A program made the translations under genes and the position numbers. From Erwinia sp. SLM-02 (GTDB taxonomy: Bacteria; Pseudomonadota; Gammaproteobacteria; Enterobacterales; Enterobacteriaceae), in the NCBI RefSeq assembly GCF_037450285.1, contig NZ_JAQISN010000001.1, positions 1,302,001-1,366,000 of the forward strand: DNA of 64,000 nucleotides. Direction: 5' to 3'. The notes beneath the pieces are model-generated. The model saw nothing but the letters and a program-made list of their open reading frames with translations. It searched no databases and had not been told where the DNA came from. Positions 16,994-26,146 of the stretch are shown here, piece after piece (positions within the stretch are counted from its first letter, which is position 1; each line of letters opens with the position of its first letter).

Positions 16994-18283
16994 ATGTTTC
17001 TGGCAGGAAGTATCTTTATACTCACGCTGGTCCTGGTCATCTGGCAGCCCAGAGGCCTCAGCATTGGCTGGAGCGCAAGTATCGGAGCCGTGCTGGCGCT
17101 GGGAACGGGAGTCATCCACTTTGAAGATATCCCTGTCGTCTGGAATATCGTCTGGAATGCAACAGCGGCGTTCATTGCGGTAATCGTCATCAGCCTGCTG
17201 CTCGATGAGTCTGGGTTCTTTGAATGGGCCGCACTGCATGTTTCCCGCTGGGGTAACGGGCGCGGTCGCCTGTTGTTTACGTGGATAGTACTGCTTGGCG
17301 CTGCTGTTGCTGCGCTGTTTGCTAACGACGGTGCAGCACTGATACTGACACCGATTGTGATTGCGATGCTGCTCGCTCTGGGGTTCAGCCAGGAAACGAC
17401 ACTGGCATTTGTCATGGCTGCAGGATTCATCGCTGATACCGCCAGCCTGCCGCTTATTGTCTCTAACCTGGTAAATATTGTCTCGGCGGATTTCTTTGGC
17501 CTGGGCTTTACGCAGTACGCCTCCGTGATGGTTCCTGTGAATCTGGCAGCCATTGCTGCCACGCTGGTCATGCTGCATCTCTTTTTCCGCCGCGATATTC
17601 CTGCCAGATATGACGTTTCACTGCTGAATATGCCTGGCAGTGCGATTAAGGATCCTGCGACGTTCAGGGCTGGCTGGATTGTTCTGCTGTCCCTGCTGGT
17701 CGGTTTCTTTGTTCTTGAGCCGCTGGGAATCCCCGTCAGCGCGATTGCAGCAGTTGGGGCAGCGGTGCTGTTCGTGGTGGCAAAGAGGGGCCAGGCCATT
17801 AATACCGGCAAAGTGCTTCGCGGTGCGCCCTGGCAGATCGTGATTTTCTCGCTGGGTATGTATCTGGTCGTCTATGGCCTGCGTAATGCCGGACTCACTG
17901 AGTATATTTCTGCCGTACTCAACATGCTGGCAGACAAGGGTTTATGGGCTGCCACGTTCGGTACCGGCTTCCTGACTGCCTTCATGTCGTCGGTGATGAA
18001 CAATATGCCGACGGTGCTGATTGGTGCACTGTCCATTGAAGGGAGTGCTGCGACTGGCGTCGTCAGAGAGGCAATGATTTACGCCAATGTGATTGGCTGC
18101 GATTTAGGTCCCAAAATTACCCCGATCGGGAGTCTGGCAACCCTGCTGTGGCTGCATGTACTGGCACAGAAAAACATGAGCATTACCTGGGGATATTACT
18201 TCCGCACCGGCATAATTATGACCCTGCCCGTGCTGTTCGTCACTCTGGCCGCGCTGGTATGGCGGCTCTCTGTCACTTTGTAA
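16994..18283 (+). CDS. arsB: Arsenite efflux permease ArsB
   Basis: A 429-residue inner-membrane antiporter that expels As(III) and Sb(III) using the proton gradient. About 12 membrane helices can be read. Conserved ArsB stretches are FANDGAALILTPIVIAML and SSVMNNMPTVLIGALS, the two inverted half-sites of the ion transporter superfamily. The length equals E. coli ArsB. There is no arsA, so it would work as a stand-alone carrier. A good ribosome site (AAGGAG) lies 9 bases upstream. Confidence 0.97.
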   Translation: MFLAGSIFILTLVLVIWQPRGLSIGWSASIGAVLALGTGVIHFEDIPVVWNIVWNATAAFIAVIVISLLLDESGFFEWAALHVSRWGNGRGRLLFTWIVLLGAAVAALFANDGAALILTPIVIAMLLALGFSQETTLAFVMAAGFIADTASLPLIVSNLVNIVSADFFGLGFTQYASVMVPVNLAAIAATLVMLHLFFRRDIPARYDVSLLNMPGSAIKDPATFRAGWIVLLSLLVGFFVLEPLGIPVSAIAAVGAAVLFVVAKRGQAINTGKVLRGAPWQIVIFSLGMYLVVYGLRNAGLTEYISAVLNMLADKGLWAATFGTGFLTAFMSSVMNNMPTVLIGALSIEGSAATGVVREAMIYANVIGCDLGPKITPIGSLATLLWLHVLAQKNMSITWGYYFRTGIIMTLPVLFVTLAALVWRLSVTL

Positions 18284-18295
18284 TGAGATACTGAT

Positions 18296-18721
18296 ATGAG
18301 CAACATTACCATCTATCACAACCCGGACTGTGGTACTTCACGTAACACGCTGGAGATGATCCGTAACAGCGGTAACGAACCAACAATTATTTATTACCTC
18401 GATACGCCACCGACACAAGAAGAGCTTACCAGGCTGATTTCAGAAATGGGGATTTCTGTACGTGCATTGCTGCGTAAGAATGTTGAGCCTTATGAGCAGT
18501 TGGGTCTGGACGAAGATAAATTTTCTGATGCGCAGTTGATCGATTTTATGCTTCAGCATCCGATCCTGATTAACAGGCCGGTAGTAGTGTCGCCGTTAGG
18601 GACACGACTTTGCCGTCCTTCAGAAATTGTGCTGGATATTCTCCCTGAAGGTCAAAAAGGTTCTTTCACCAAAGAGGATGGAGAAAAGGTGATTGATGAG
18701 GCGGGGAGACGGTTTAAGTAA
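18296..18721 (+). CDS. arsC: Glutaredoxin-coupled arsenate reductase ArsC
   Basis: A 141-residue arsenate reductase, nearly co-linear with R773 ArsC. The catalytic C12 is in HNPDCGTSRNT, with the Arg residues of the arsenate site in LLRKNV, LINRPVVV and LGTRLCRPSE. It reduces As(V) to As(III), the substrate of ArsB. It begins 12 bases after arsB and ends the operon. Confidence 0.97.
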   Translation: MSNITIYHNPDCGTSRNTLEMIRNSGNEPTIIYYLDTPPTQEELTRLISEMGISVRALLRKNVEPYEQLGLDEDKFSDAQLIDFMLQHPILINRPVVVSPLGTRLCRPSEIVLDILPEGQKGSFTKEDGEKVIDEAGRRFK

Positions 18722-18738
18722 CCTGGCTACTTCACATT

Positions 18739-18759
18739 AGCGGACGCTGTGCGTCCGCT
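18739..18759 (+). terminator. Hairpin after arsC
   Basis: Stem AGCGGACGC (18739-18747), loop TGT, stem GCGTCCGCT (18751-18759). It is strong but has only a weak T stretch after it (TGTCGCT), so it may protect the mRNA end more than terminate. Confidence 0.5.
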
Positions 18760-18857
18760 TGTCGCTCAAGGCAGACTGTCAGATTTGGTTATGCTCTACC
18801 CGCGAAACCTGTCAGCCCAAGTCTGAGCTAATACAGCTAACAACCTGTTCTGAGCAA

Positions 18858-18883
18858 TAAAAAAGCCCCGTTTCAGGGGCTTT
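18858..18883 (-). terminator. Terminator of the tail-tip operon
   Basis: On the minus strand the stem AAAGCCCC/GGGGCTTT with loop TGAAAC is followed by TTTTTTATT. It lies 47 bases after the stop of the collar fibre gene and ends the long minus-strand late transcript. It may also stop transcription from arsC. Confidence 0.88.
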
Positions 18884-18929
18884 CTTCTAGCGGCAGAAAC
18901 TGCCAATTCTGACCATGCTGCAGGTGTTT

Positions 18930-20024
18930 TTATGCGGTACGCGCCCAGCACATCAGCAGGGTATGTGCCTCAACGACGCTTATCGTTTTACCCTGGCCGA
19001 GTGCCTCAGTTTCACCGCTAACGGAGCGCTCCGGGACCGTCAGGCTGATGGTGTGTTTATGGGGCTGGATCTCCACAGGTACAGGGACGTCACCCATTTC
19101 CACATCATCCAGTGAAAAGCGGCCTTTGCTGTTCTCACGCCCGTCAGCGCCAAAGCGATACACGTTAAACTCCGCGCTGCCTGCATCCGTGGTTTCCACA
19201 TTGTTCAGTTCAGCAGATTCCGCTTTACCGGACACATTGATTTTTTCAGCTGGCAGATTTTCACGCTTGATTGTCGCGGTATCACTGCCGCTGGTCTGGC
19301 CGACGTTGCTACCGTCAGCCTTTCCCACGCGGATAGATTTATTCTCGCCGGTGTAAATCCATGTTGACCACGGATACAGTGTGTTCGGGTCAACCTTCTT
19401 CGCGTAGAACCGTACCGTGCCAACGGGGTTTTCTTCCTCCCAGAAATCGCGCCGTGCAGTCTCTACCGCTTCTTCAATGCTGTTGTTAATAAGCTCTTTC
19501 AGGGTTTTATCAAGCTCGCCGACTGTCTCGTCGGTATAGTCTTTAGCGGCATTTTCTGCGTCGGTGACGCTCTTGACTGTCGCCAGCACGACTGATGGAT
19601 CGGCAATCAACTCCACCGCACCTGTACTGCTTACCCTCAGTTGCATCCTGATAACCTGGAACCGCCCTGAACCTTCCGCCAGTAATGGCTTATAGGTTTC
19701 CGGCATGTTTCCCACCGCAACGCACGTTCCGTCATCAGTAAACACGGCCATTTCGCGCAGCCAGAACCCCCCGGCCTGCGGGGGGATAATCATCTCGGCT
19801 TCGATAACGCTGGCATTACTGTCTGTTATATCCAGCCGATTCAGGGTGCCCCGGTAGACTTCATTAACCAGCCCTTTCCACTCAGGCTCTGGCCTCGGCA
19901 AATTACCCAGGCCATCCCCGACAGCCATAGACGTTATTTCAACGGGCTGACCGGTGACAGCGGCGCGGGCTATTTTTTCATTACCGGCAACTGTCGTAAC
20001 GGCATAAAACGGATTTGCAGTCAT
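18930..20024 (-). CDS. Tail collar fibre protein (gpH N-terminal type)
   Basis: A 364-residue fibre. The first 150 residues match the N-terminal domain of P2 gpH-type fibres: AVGDGLGNLPRPEPEWKGLVNEVYRG, IIPPQAGGFWLREMAVFTDDG and MPETYKPLLAEGSGRFQVIRMQL. A short helical linker follows (160-205), then a collar-like domain (PVGTVRFYAKKVDPNTLYPWSTWIYTGE...). It lacks the long repeat shaft of P2 H and no gene for a G-type fibre chaperone follows. The ATG at 20024 was chosen because GAGGGG is well spaced; a GTG two codons earlier is too close to it. Confidence 0.85.
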   Translation of the reverse strand: MTANPFYAVTTVAGNEKIARAAVTGQPVEITSMAVGDGLGNLPRPEPEWKGLVNEVYRGTLNRLDITDSNASVIEAEMIIPPQAGGFWLREMAVFTDDGTCVAVGNMPETYKPLLAEGSGRFQVIRMQLRVSSTGAVELIADPSVVLATVKSVTDAENAAKDYTDETVGELDKTLKELINNSIEEAVETARRDFWEEENPVGTVRFYAKKVDPNTLYPWSTWIYTGENKSIRVGKADGSNVGQTSGSDTATIKRENLPAEKINVSGKAESAELNNVETTDAGSAEFNVYRFGADGRENSKGRFSLDDVEMGDVPVPVEIQPHKHTISLTVPERSVSGETEALGQGKTISVVEAHTLLMCWARTA

Positions 20025-20026
20025 GC

Positions 20027-20743
20027 TCACCCCTCGCGCGAATTGATGACTTCAATTCCTGTTCTGATGGCGGCCTTGCGCTGGGCCGGTGTCAGAAAAC
20101 CATCATAAACGGCAACAAATCCCACCGAACCGTCGCACGTACCGCCCGAAACCCCCTGACCGATAATCAGCGGGCGTACCCAGTGGGTGATATTAATCGG
20201 CGAAGTAAACTCATTCGGAACAACATCACCGTGCTGGTTTTCCATGCGAAGGGACTCAGCAGACAGCGTGATGCACAGAATATTCCATTCATTTTCAACG
20301 AAAGTCGGTGAGCGGTAGCTGACGCCGGTTCCCGACGGATAAACGACCTGGACGCGTACGGCTTTATCATTCGGTGAAAAATCGACACAGAAGCCGCTGC
20401 CGCTCCCCTCTGTCATCTGCCGACAGTCCAGGAACGTTGAAAAGGCGTCGAATGAGTTCGGTTTTACCGCGCACAATACGGAGATAGCGTCTTTACTGGC
20501 GATAAAATCCGTACTGGCACCGCCACCCTGTCGGGTGAAATCCAGCCCGTAGTTTTTAATTACTCCACCGCCCTTGGTGACTTTCCATCCATGTCCGCTG
20601 TTATCCAGTGGATTAAACAGATCGAACGATGCCAGGCACGGCAGAGGGATATCATCAACCAGTGGCGATTTCACCACGACAAAATCATGATCCCAGCTGT
20701 CCAGGGGGATAACTTTATTACACAGAATACGAAGACCGTTCAT
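20027..20743 (-). CDS. LamG/concanavalin-like tail-tip protein
   Basis: A 238-residue protein with the look of a jelly-roll lectin domain: repeated beta segments, FDLFNPLDNSGHGWKVTKGGG near the N-terminus and VGFVAVYDGFLTPAQRKAAIRTG near the end, the usual closing strand of LamG-like domains. It lies between the spike and the collar fibre, so it is probably a receptor-binding or spike-capping component. The ATG at 20743 has GAGG at good distance and follows the spike stop by 7 bases; the frame is open further upstream but inside the spike gene. The specific function is inferred. Confidence 0.65.
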   Translation of the reverse strand: MNGLRILCNKVIPLDSWDHDFVVVKSPLVDDIPLPCLASFDLFNPLDNSGHGWKVTKGGGVIKNYGLDFTRQGGGASTDFIASKDAISVLCAVKPNSFDAFSTFLDCRQMTEGSGSGFCVDFSPNDKAVRVQVVYPSGTGVSYRSPTFVENEWNILCITLSAESLRMENQHGDVVPNEFTSPINITHWVRPLIIGQGVSGGTCDGSVGFVAVYDGFLTPAQRKAAIRTGIEVINSREG

Positions 20744-20750
20744 GGTGACC

Positions 20751-23714
20751 TCAGATAAAAACAGAAGAAGGGATATTCGGGGCTTTGGTGACATCCCCCC
20801 GGTTTTCGTTAGATGCGCCACGAAGTGAACCATCGTATGACACGCCGCCAGCCGGATTAAGCCAGGTGCAGCCAAAGGCAACAGCGTGCGCGCTGTCAAA
20901 ATAAAGATTACCGGCCAGATTAGGCATTAACTGAATATCTGAACCGTTAATGCGCATTCGACTTTCTGCGTTACCGTTCAGGTAACGGGCAAGCGAGCCA
21001 CCTGTAACGTGAACAGTACTGATTGCACCGCGAGTATCAACAACTGCATTAGGGCAGTTATCCAGCGTGATTTTTGGGATCCATGAGTATGGGGATGTTT
21101 TGTATTCATCCGTCCAGTTTGCTGAAGTCCCTGGCAACCACACCGTGTTGTTGGTATCTAACTCTACGGTGGGATTATTTATTACACTGACAATATCGCG
21201 GCCTATAACCTCTGCGTTAGTCCCGTCCGGGCGTTTTTTACGGCGGGAGCCGAACGTATTTTTATACAAATCATCAGCAAAACGGATCAGGTTCATATGA
21301 ACATTGTATTCTTTCGGCACATTGATCGCGGTCATGCCGTCAACACTGATCATCTCCGGCAGGTACGTTTTGTACCCGGTAGTTGCAGTATCGATACGCT
21401 CACTGCGAATAAAGCGAACAGCAGTGAAACTGAAGTTCCCTGGCGTCGCAGCAAAGTTAAGAACATTTTGGCAGTCAACCACGACATTCTTAATCGAGAT
21501 CCGGTTAAAGCATTTGGTATCATGTCGGTCATTCGTTGTTTGAGTGCCTACAGGGCGAACAATGTCATAACCAATGGTGGAGGCAGTAAACGGAATATCC
21601 GTTGTGTCGAACTTAATAAGCAGCCCGTCAATTTCTAATACGCCGTCACAGTCGCAGGCATAATCTTCCCGTGCCTGCACCAGATAGTTTTGTTTTGCTT
21701 CGCCGCGAGTATTCTGACTGTTGACCGGAATAATGTGCGTCAGATCTTTAAACTTCCAGACCCCTCCGCCGTGCGCATTAATACCATTGCCTTTCAGCGT
21801 GACATTGTATCCGCGAACGTTATACCCGAAAGTATGCCAGTCAATGCGGTTCATCATGCAGTCACGGAACGTGATTTCTTTGGTGCCGTGATGGCCGTTA
21901 ACACCCCAGCCATACATGCCCGTGAAGTCACGGACCTGCATGTTAATACAGTCGCGGAACGACAGCACGTAAGCCCCGGCATACTGAAATGACCCGTCGC
22001 ACTGACCGCCACGGTATTTAACGTCGAAAACCTCGTGTGCAGAAATCTTCACCCAGGCAGGTGCAGAGCCGTAGGCATCTGTGCGCAGCGACATTTCCCC
22101 GATAATGGTCATCGGACGGTAAATTTCGATGTTATAAAACCGGCGACTGTTGCCGGACTCATGGAAGTGCGGCGGCTCGAAAGTAAGATAGCTGTCTTCT
22201 TTCGGAACGATAAACGCCTCTGCCACCGACCCGTCAGGGATGTTCTCCACCATCATATCCGTCAGCGCGCCGTTCTTGCCGATACGGGCGAAATCACGGT
22301 ACAGCACCTGCTGGCGCGGCACATCGACAAGCCCGTTACGGGAGTACTTGACCGCACTGGAGCGCACGAACAGCAGCCCGCCGCGATACGGATACAGGTC
22401 CGGCATAGGGAGCTGGCAGCTTCCCGCTTTCAGATACTTTGCATAGGTGGTGTTCAGCGCAGCAATCTGCGCAGCTGTCAGCTGAATACGCGCTTTCCGG
22501 CTGCGGATGATGAACATACGCACCGGCTCGGGTGCATCATCATCCAGTCCGGGGATAGGTCCCCAGCGGTCCTCAGCAACCCCGGAGATATCCGTGGTGA
22601 CGATGGTCGAACCGTTCAGATTTGTGCAGGTGTAGACATTCCACTCGGTGTTTTTCCACAGAAACACGCCGTCATTCTGCCTGACCGGAATATTCATCTT
22701 TTTGGCAAAATCAAAACAGGCGGCAATCCGGTCATCCGCAGGTGTCTGGTCAGCCATGAGCGCGGCAGCGCCAGCGCGGTCGCCGGTAGCGGCTTTAACT
22801 GCGAATGTCAGGTAAGTTGCACCGGGCACGCGTGGCGCGCCGAACATATCCCACGACACAGAATCAGCCTGCCTGATCCAGCGCCGTCCCAGCACATCAA
22901 CCAGACAGCCGCCTCCATCGTCAGGCGAGCTCGTGTCGCTGGCATCCACAACAAAACGACCGGAAATACGGTTACCAACCACATCTTTTACTGTCGCAGG
23001 GCCGCTGTACTGACGAATAGCGTCATATGTTGCAGCAGTATCGCCGGGGATGATTTCACCGGACTGCCCGCCACCACTTCCGCCCCCGTTGCCACCAAAG
23101 CCGACAACCGTACCATCTTCTTTCACGCCCGCTATGACCAGACCGTTCGTCGAGTGAATAGCAAAAAGCCAGCCTGATGGCGCATAGTTGTCGATGGCGT
23201 GGCCGGAAAAAGTCAGCCCGCTGTCGCCGGTCATCAGTCTGACAATTTCAGTCAGTTCAGTTTTCATATCATCGCGAATACGGAATGCCCGGACGCCGTT
23301 TTTTGCGACAAAATCAATCACCGAATCTTCGGACTCAGAAAGTGTTGAGCGTATTACGCTGGATAAATAGGAAACCAGCTCACCCGAAAAAAGTGTTTTG
23401 CCTGTAGGCTGAATAACTCCGCCGATATTTTCACATTCGATAAACCAGAAATCGGCATTATCTGTACGGGAGGTGATGATCGCACCTTCGGGTATTTCCC
23501 CACGGTCGGCAGCTGCCTGCGCCTCACTGATGCTGAGATACGGACGCTCACCCAGCCGCAGCCCTTCCACCGAATCTTTGAGGTAATTGGTTCTGGACGT
23601 CAGCTGACGAGCCTGAATATTGGCCTTCCCGTTTGCGCCCCCGGAAACCATGTCACCACGTTTAATCTGGTAGACTTCATCCACCCAGTCTTTGCCTGCT
23701 GTCAGATTCGACAT
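20751..23714 (-). CDS. Tailspike-like protein with beta-helix
   Basis: A 987-residue protein. Its N-terminus (SNLTAGKDWVDEVYQI then QARQLTSRTNYLKDSV) is the particle-anchoring module common to enterobacterial phage spikes and fibres. After a Gly-rich hinge (GGNGGGSGGG, about residue 210) comes a long region with the rhythm of a right-handed parallel beta-helix (about 290-900, for example FRDCINMQVRDFTGMYGWGVNG and ISIKNVVVDCQNVLNF). Such spikes often cleave or bind capsule or O-antigen. No catalytic residues can be assigned. It stands where P2 has gene H, just after I. Confidence 0.8.
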   Translation of the reverse strand: MSNLTAGKDWVDEVYQIKRGDMVSGGANGKANIQARQLTSRTNYLKDSVEGLRLGERPYLSISEAQAAADRGEIPEGAIITSRTDNADFWFIECENIGGVIQPTGKTLFSGELVSYLSSVIRSTLSESEDSVIDFVAKNGVRAFRIRDDMKTELTEIVRLMTGDSGLTFSGHAIDNYAPSGWLFAIHSTNGLVIAGVKEDGTVVGFGGNGGGSGGGQSGEIIPGDTAATYDAIRQYSGPATVKDVVGNRISGRFVVDASDTSSPDDGGGCLVDVLGRRWIRQADSVSWDMFGAPRVPGATYLTFAVKAATGDRAGAAALMADQTPADDRIAACFDFAKKMNIPVRQNDGVFLWKNTEWNVYTCTNLNGSTIVTTDISGVAEDRWGPIPGLDDDAPEPVRMFIIRSRKARIQLTAAQIAALNTTYAKYLKAGSCQLPMPDLYPYRGGLLFVRSSAVKYSRNGLVDVPRQQVLYRDFARIGKNGALTDMMVENIPDGSVAEAFIVPKEDSYLTFEPPHFHESGNSRRFYNIEIYRPMTIIGEMSLRTDAYGSAPAWVKISAHEVFDVKYRGGQCDGSFQYAGAYVLSFRDCINMQVRDFTGMYGWGVNGHHGTKEITFRDCMMNRIDWHTFGYNVRGYNVTLKGNGINAHGGGVWKFKDLTHIIPVNSQNTRGEAKQNYLVQAREDYACDCDGVLEIDGLLIKFDTTDIPFTASTIGYDIVRPVGTQTTNDRHDTKCFNRISIKNVVVDCQNVLNFAATPGNFSFTAVRFIRSERIDTATTGYKTYLPEMISVDGMTAINVPKEYNVHMNLIRFADDLYKNTFGSRRKKRPDGTNAEVIGRDIVSVINNPTVELDTNNTVWLPGTSANWTDEYKTSPYSWIPKITLDNCPNAVVDTRGAISTVHVTGGSLARYLNGNAESRMRINGSDIQLMPNLAGNLYFDSAHAVAFGCTWLNPAGGVSYDGSLRGASNENRGDVTKAPNIPSSVFI

Positions 23715-23715
23715 T

Positions 23716-24318
23716 TTAATCCCCTGAGTAGTAATAAGCGCCGCCGAAATCCACAACGCCGTTATATCTGATACTGTCGTCCGGCTTATATCCCTGCGCA
23801 TAAACCGTGACGATATCGCCGCAATACATTGCTGCTGCGGTGTGAATTAACCCGCCGGATTTTGTTGCTATGTTCATCTGAGCAAGATGCCTGCTCACTG
23901 GTTTTGCATCGGCAATCATGCGCTCAAGCTCAGAGAGTGTTTTTGGGTTAATGCCGACTTCGTTAACGTCCACCTCCAGTCGGAACGTGCCGGGTGCATC
24001 ACCCACATCGAACCACTCGGCAAACGAGGCGGAAAAGCCCATATCCTCGATCACACGGCGCACCGCTGCGCGCGTACCCTTGCGCCGGTGAAGCCAGTAG
24101 GACTGCTGAATAGCGCCAATTTTCTTATCGGCCGGCCAGTCCTTATCCCAGCGGTCAACCGACAGCGCCCAGGCCAGATAGGGCAGCAGCTCCACCGGGC
24201 AGGCGGTCGGCGTCCAGATGGTACGCAGGGCAACGGTAATCGCTGACAGCCTGGCTGTGGCGGCCTCGGTGTGGCGCATCCAGTCACCGGCAGATGGCGG
24301 CAGCAGGGTGTTATTCAT
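23716..24318 (-). CDS. I: Baseplate/tail protein gpI
   Basis: 200 residues, homologous to P2 gpI (176). Motifs are LLPYLAWALSVDRWDKDWP and HRRKGTRAAVRRVIEDMGF. The ATG at 24318 aligns with the family start and overlaps the J stop by 8 bases. An in-frame ATG four codons earlier is possible. It forms the wedge to which fibres attach. Confidence 0.93.
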   Translation of the reverse strand: MNNTLLPPSAGDWMRHTEAATARLSAITVALRTIWTPTACPVELLPYLAWALSVDRWDKDWPADKKIGAIQQSYWLHRRKGTRAAVRRVIEDMGFSASFAEWFDVGDAPGTFRLEVDVNEVGINPKTLSELERMIADAKPVSRHLAQMNIATKSGGLIHTAAAMYCGDIVTVYAQGYKPDDSIRYNGVVDFGGAYYYSGD

Positions 24319-25210
24319 CCGTACCACCATTGTCTACCGTGTATCCGGTGTTGCGTGCTGCCTGGGTGTTGCTGATTTGCAGGTCAGCGGCAGGTGAGTT
24401 GATCACCACGCGCTGGACGCCCTGCACGTGTAATGCAGCGGAAAGGGCGGAGCGGACAATATCGCGGCCTATCTTTTTATCGTTGGCAGTGAGGAAGGCC
24501 CGCAGTGACGCCATTGCCGCGTTAATAATCGGTTCAGACTCCGGCCCCGGATACAGGTACAGGGTTGCGTCGATCACGTATTCAGTGATTTCCGCACTGC
24601 GCACCGTCACACGATCCCCCAGGGGGCGCACCTCTTCATCGTTCACCGCAGCAGATACAGCGGCCAGCAGTTCTGGCGATGCTGTGCCGTCACCCTCGGT
24701 GGACAGCACGGCGATCACCACTTCAGCCGGTGACGGGCTGGTTGCGCGTGCGTCAGCTACCTGACCGCTGGCACTGCGGGCAAAAAATTCGTAAGCCGCA
24801 GACGGCCCGGCAACGCTCATACCCTCAAAAGCCGACTGTGCCCGCAGGCGTAATGCCTCGTCGCTTTCCATTACCGCATCCGTAGTATCGGTGGCCGCAG
24901 TGATGGCCAGGCGCTGCGTGTTGAGGTTCGCAGCGATATTATCCAGATCATCGCCGGTCGCATGGCTGAGCATTGTTGCCGCTGCTCCCTCGTTAATTTG
25001 CTGGCGAATCAGCATCTCGCGATACGCGATATCCTGCGCAATCGCGTTCAGCGGTTCAGACTCCAGCGTCAGTGCTGCCGCAACGGCGGCCTGCTGGTCT
25101 GCCGGAAACCCCGCAATCATGACTGCTTTGACTTCGGTCAGGATGACTTCGAAGTCCAGCGTTTCGATAATGGCCGGTGACGGCAGTTGCGAAAGGTCAA
25201 TTGTCGGCAT
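24311..25210 (-). CDS. J: Baseplate assembly protein gpJ
   Basis: 299 residues, homologous to P2 J (302), a baseplate wedge protein. Typical motifs are MLIRQQINEGAAATMLSHATGDDLDNIAA and AYEFFARSASGQVADARATSPSPAEVVIAVLS. It overlaps W at its start and I at its end, as expected in a tightly coupled operon. Confidence 0.96.
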   Translation of the reverse strand: MPTIDLSQLPSPAIIETLDFEVILTEVKAVMIAGFPADQQAAVAAALTLESEPLNAIAQDIAYREMLIRQQINEGAAATMLSHATGDDLDNIAANLNTQRLAITAATDTTDAVMESDEALRLRAQSAFEGMSVAGPSAAYEFFARSASGQVADARATSPSPAEVVIAVLSTEGDGTASPELLAAVSAAVNDEEVRPLGDRVTVRSAEITEYVIDATLYLYPGPESEPIINAAMASLRAFLTANDKKIGRDIVRSALSAALHVQGVQRVVINSPAADLQISNTQAARNTGYTVDNGGTDE

Positions 25211-25565
25211 TGCCGGTACTCCTTAGCGTCACCGTGCCGGTGCTCTTTTCCAGTGTTTCCGTCAGCATGCCGGACAGTGCAGCCGTTACTGCGCCGCTGG
25301 CAGAGTACGTCACATCGACGGCATCCAGCACTATCCGTGGCTCCCATGCGGCCAGTGCAATGACTGCCGCGCTCATCAGCTGCATGCGGGTTACGTCGTT
25401 CTGCGGGCTGTCCAGCAGGTCAGGGCAGAGCGAACCGTAATTGCGGCGCATCAGGCGACTGCCGACCGGCGTCAGCAGAATGTCGTTAACGGACTGCCAG
25501 ACGTGATCTTCATCGGTCAGGGTGCCGGTGCCGCTTGCGTTCATACCGCGATAGCGTTCGGTCAT
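25197..25565 (-). CDS. W: Baseplate assembly protein gpW
   Basis: 122 residues, of the P2 W / T4 gp25-like family (lysozyme-fold baseplate wedge). Motifs are ILLTPVGSRLMRRNYGSLCPDLLDSPQ and AAWEPRIVLDAVDV. It overlaps V by 4 bases. Confidence 0.95.
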   Translation of the reverse strand: MTERYRGMNASGTGTLTDEDHVWQSVNDILLTPVGSRLMRRNYGSLCPDLLDSPQNDVTRMQLMSAAVIALAAWEPRIVLDAVDVTYSASGAVTAALSGMLTETLEKSTGTVTLRSTGNADN

Positions 25566-26146
25566 TGCGTCTCCCTGGTCCAGCTGCCGCCGCTCTGCAC
25601 TGCGCCGTGCGCGTGGTCATCCACCTGCACCCCGTTAGATTTGAGTGCGCCGCCGCTGTGATTAAAGTTTCCGCGCAGATCGCCACCTTCAGTGATATCC
25701 AGTTTCTTTGCCCGCAGCAGTTCTGTGCAGTCAACCAGCGGGGTATCCAGCGTCACTTTTACCGACGCGGTGAGAGTGGCAGACCTGATTCCCGTCACCC
25801 GCAGATCGCTGGTTTCAGCGTCATAGCGGAATTTCGCACCGTCCGGGGCAGTCACGACGATCTCTTTTCGTGATGCGCCCGGTGCCGGGTTGTCTTCGCT
25901 GTACAGGCTCCCGCCGATAATGGCGTTACTGGTATTGCCGCCCATGCAGAACATCCACACCTGTTCACCCACTGACGGCGGTATCCAGATGCTGAAATCA
26001 CCGGCGCGCTGGGCGTTCCAGCGCAGCCAGGTCATTTCCAGCGCACCGGATTGCACGCGTACCCGCCAGTTTTCCTCGTCAATCTCCGTCACCGTGCCGG
26101 TGCGGATGATGTTTTCCAGCAGGCGGATCAGCTCAGGCAGCTCCAT
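25562..26146 (-). CDS. V: Baseplate spike protein gpV
   Basis: A 194-residue membrane-piercing spike, P2 V family (211). It has an N-terminal OB-fold (VTEIDEENWRVRVQSGALEMTWLRW) and a C-terminal triple-helix part ending DDHAHGAVQSGGS, where the HxH motif binds iron at the spike tip. It overlaps S by one base (TGATG). Confidence 0.93.
   Translation of the reverse strand: MELPELIRLLENIIRTGTVTEIDEENWRVRVQSGALEMTWLRWNAQRAGDFSIWIPPSVGEQVWMFCMGGNTSNAIIGGSLYSEDNPAPGASRKEIVVTAPDGAKFRYDAETSDLRVTGIRSATLTASVKVTLDTPLVDCTELLRAKKLDITEGGDLRGNFNHSGGALKSNGVQVDDHAHGAVQSGGSWTRETQ

Noticed and set aside
10161..18911. GAAACTGCC shared near 10164 and 18897 as a possible inversion repeat
   Set aside because: It is a 9-bp direct repeat, the wrong orientation for an inversion, and is expected by chance.
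22035..23177. 380-codon plus-strand frame opposite the tailspike
   Set aside because: Antisense shadow of the spike gene, rich in His, Arg and Cys with no family features.
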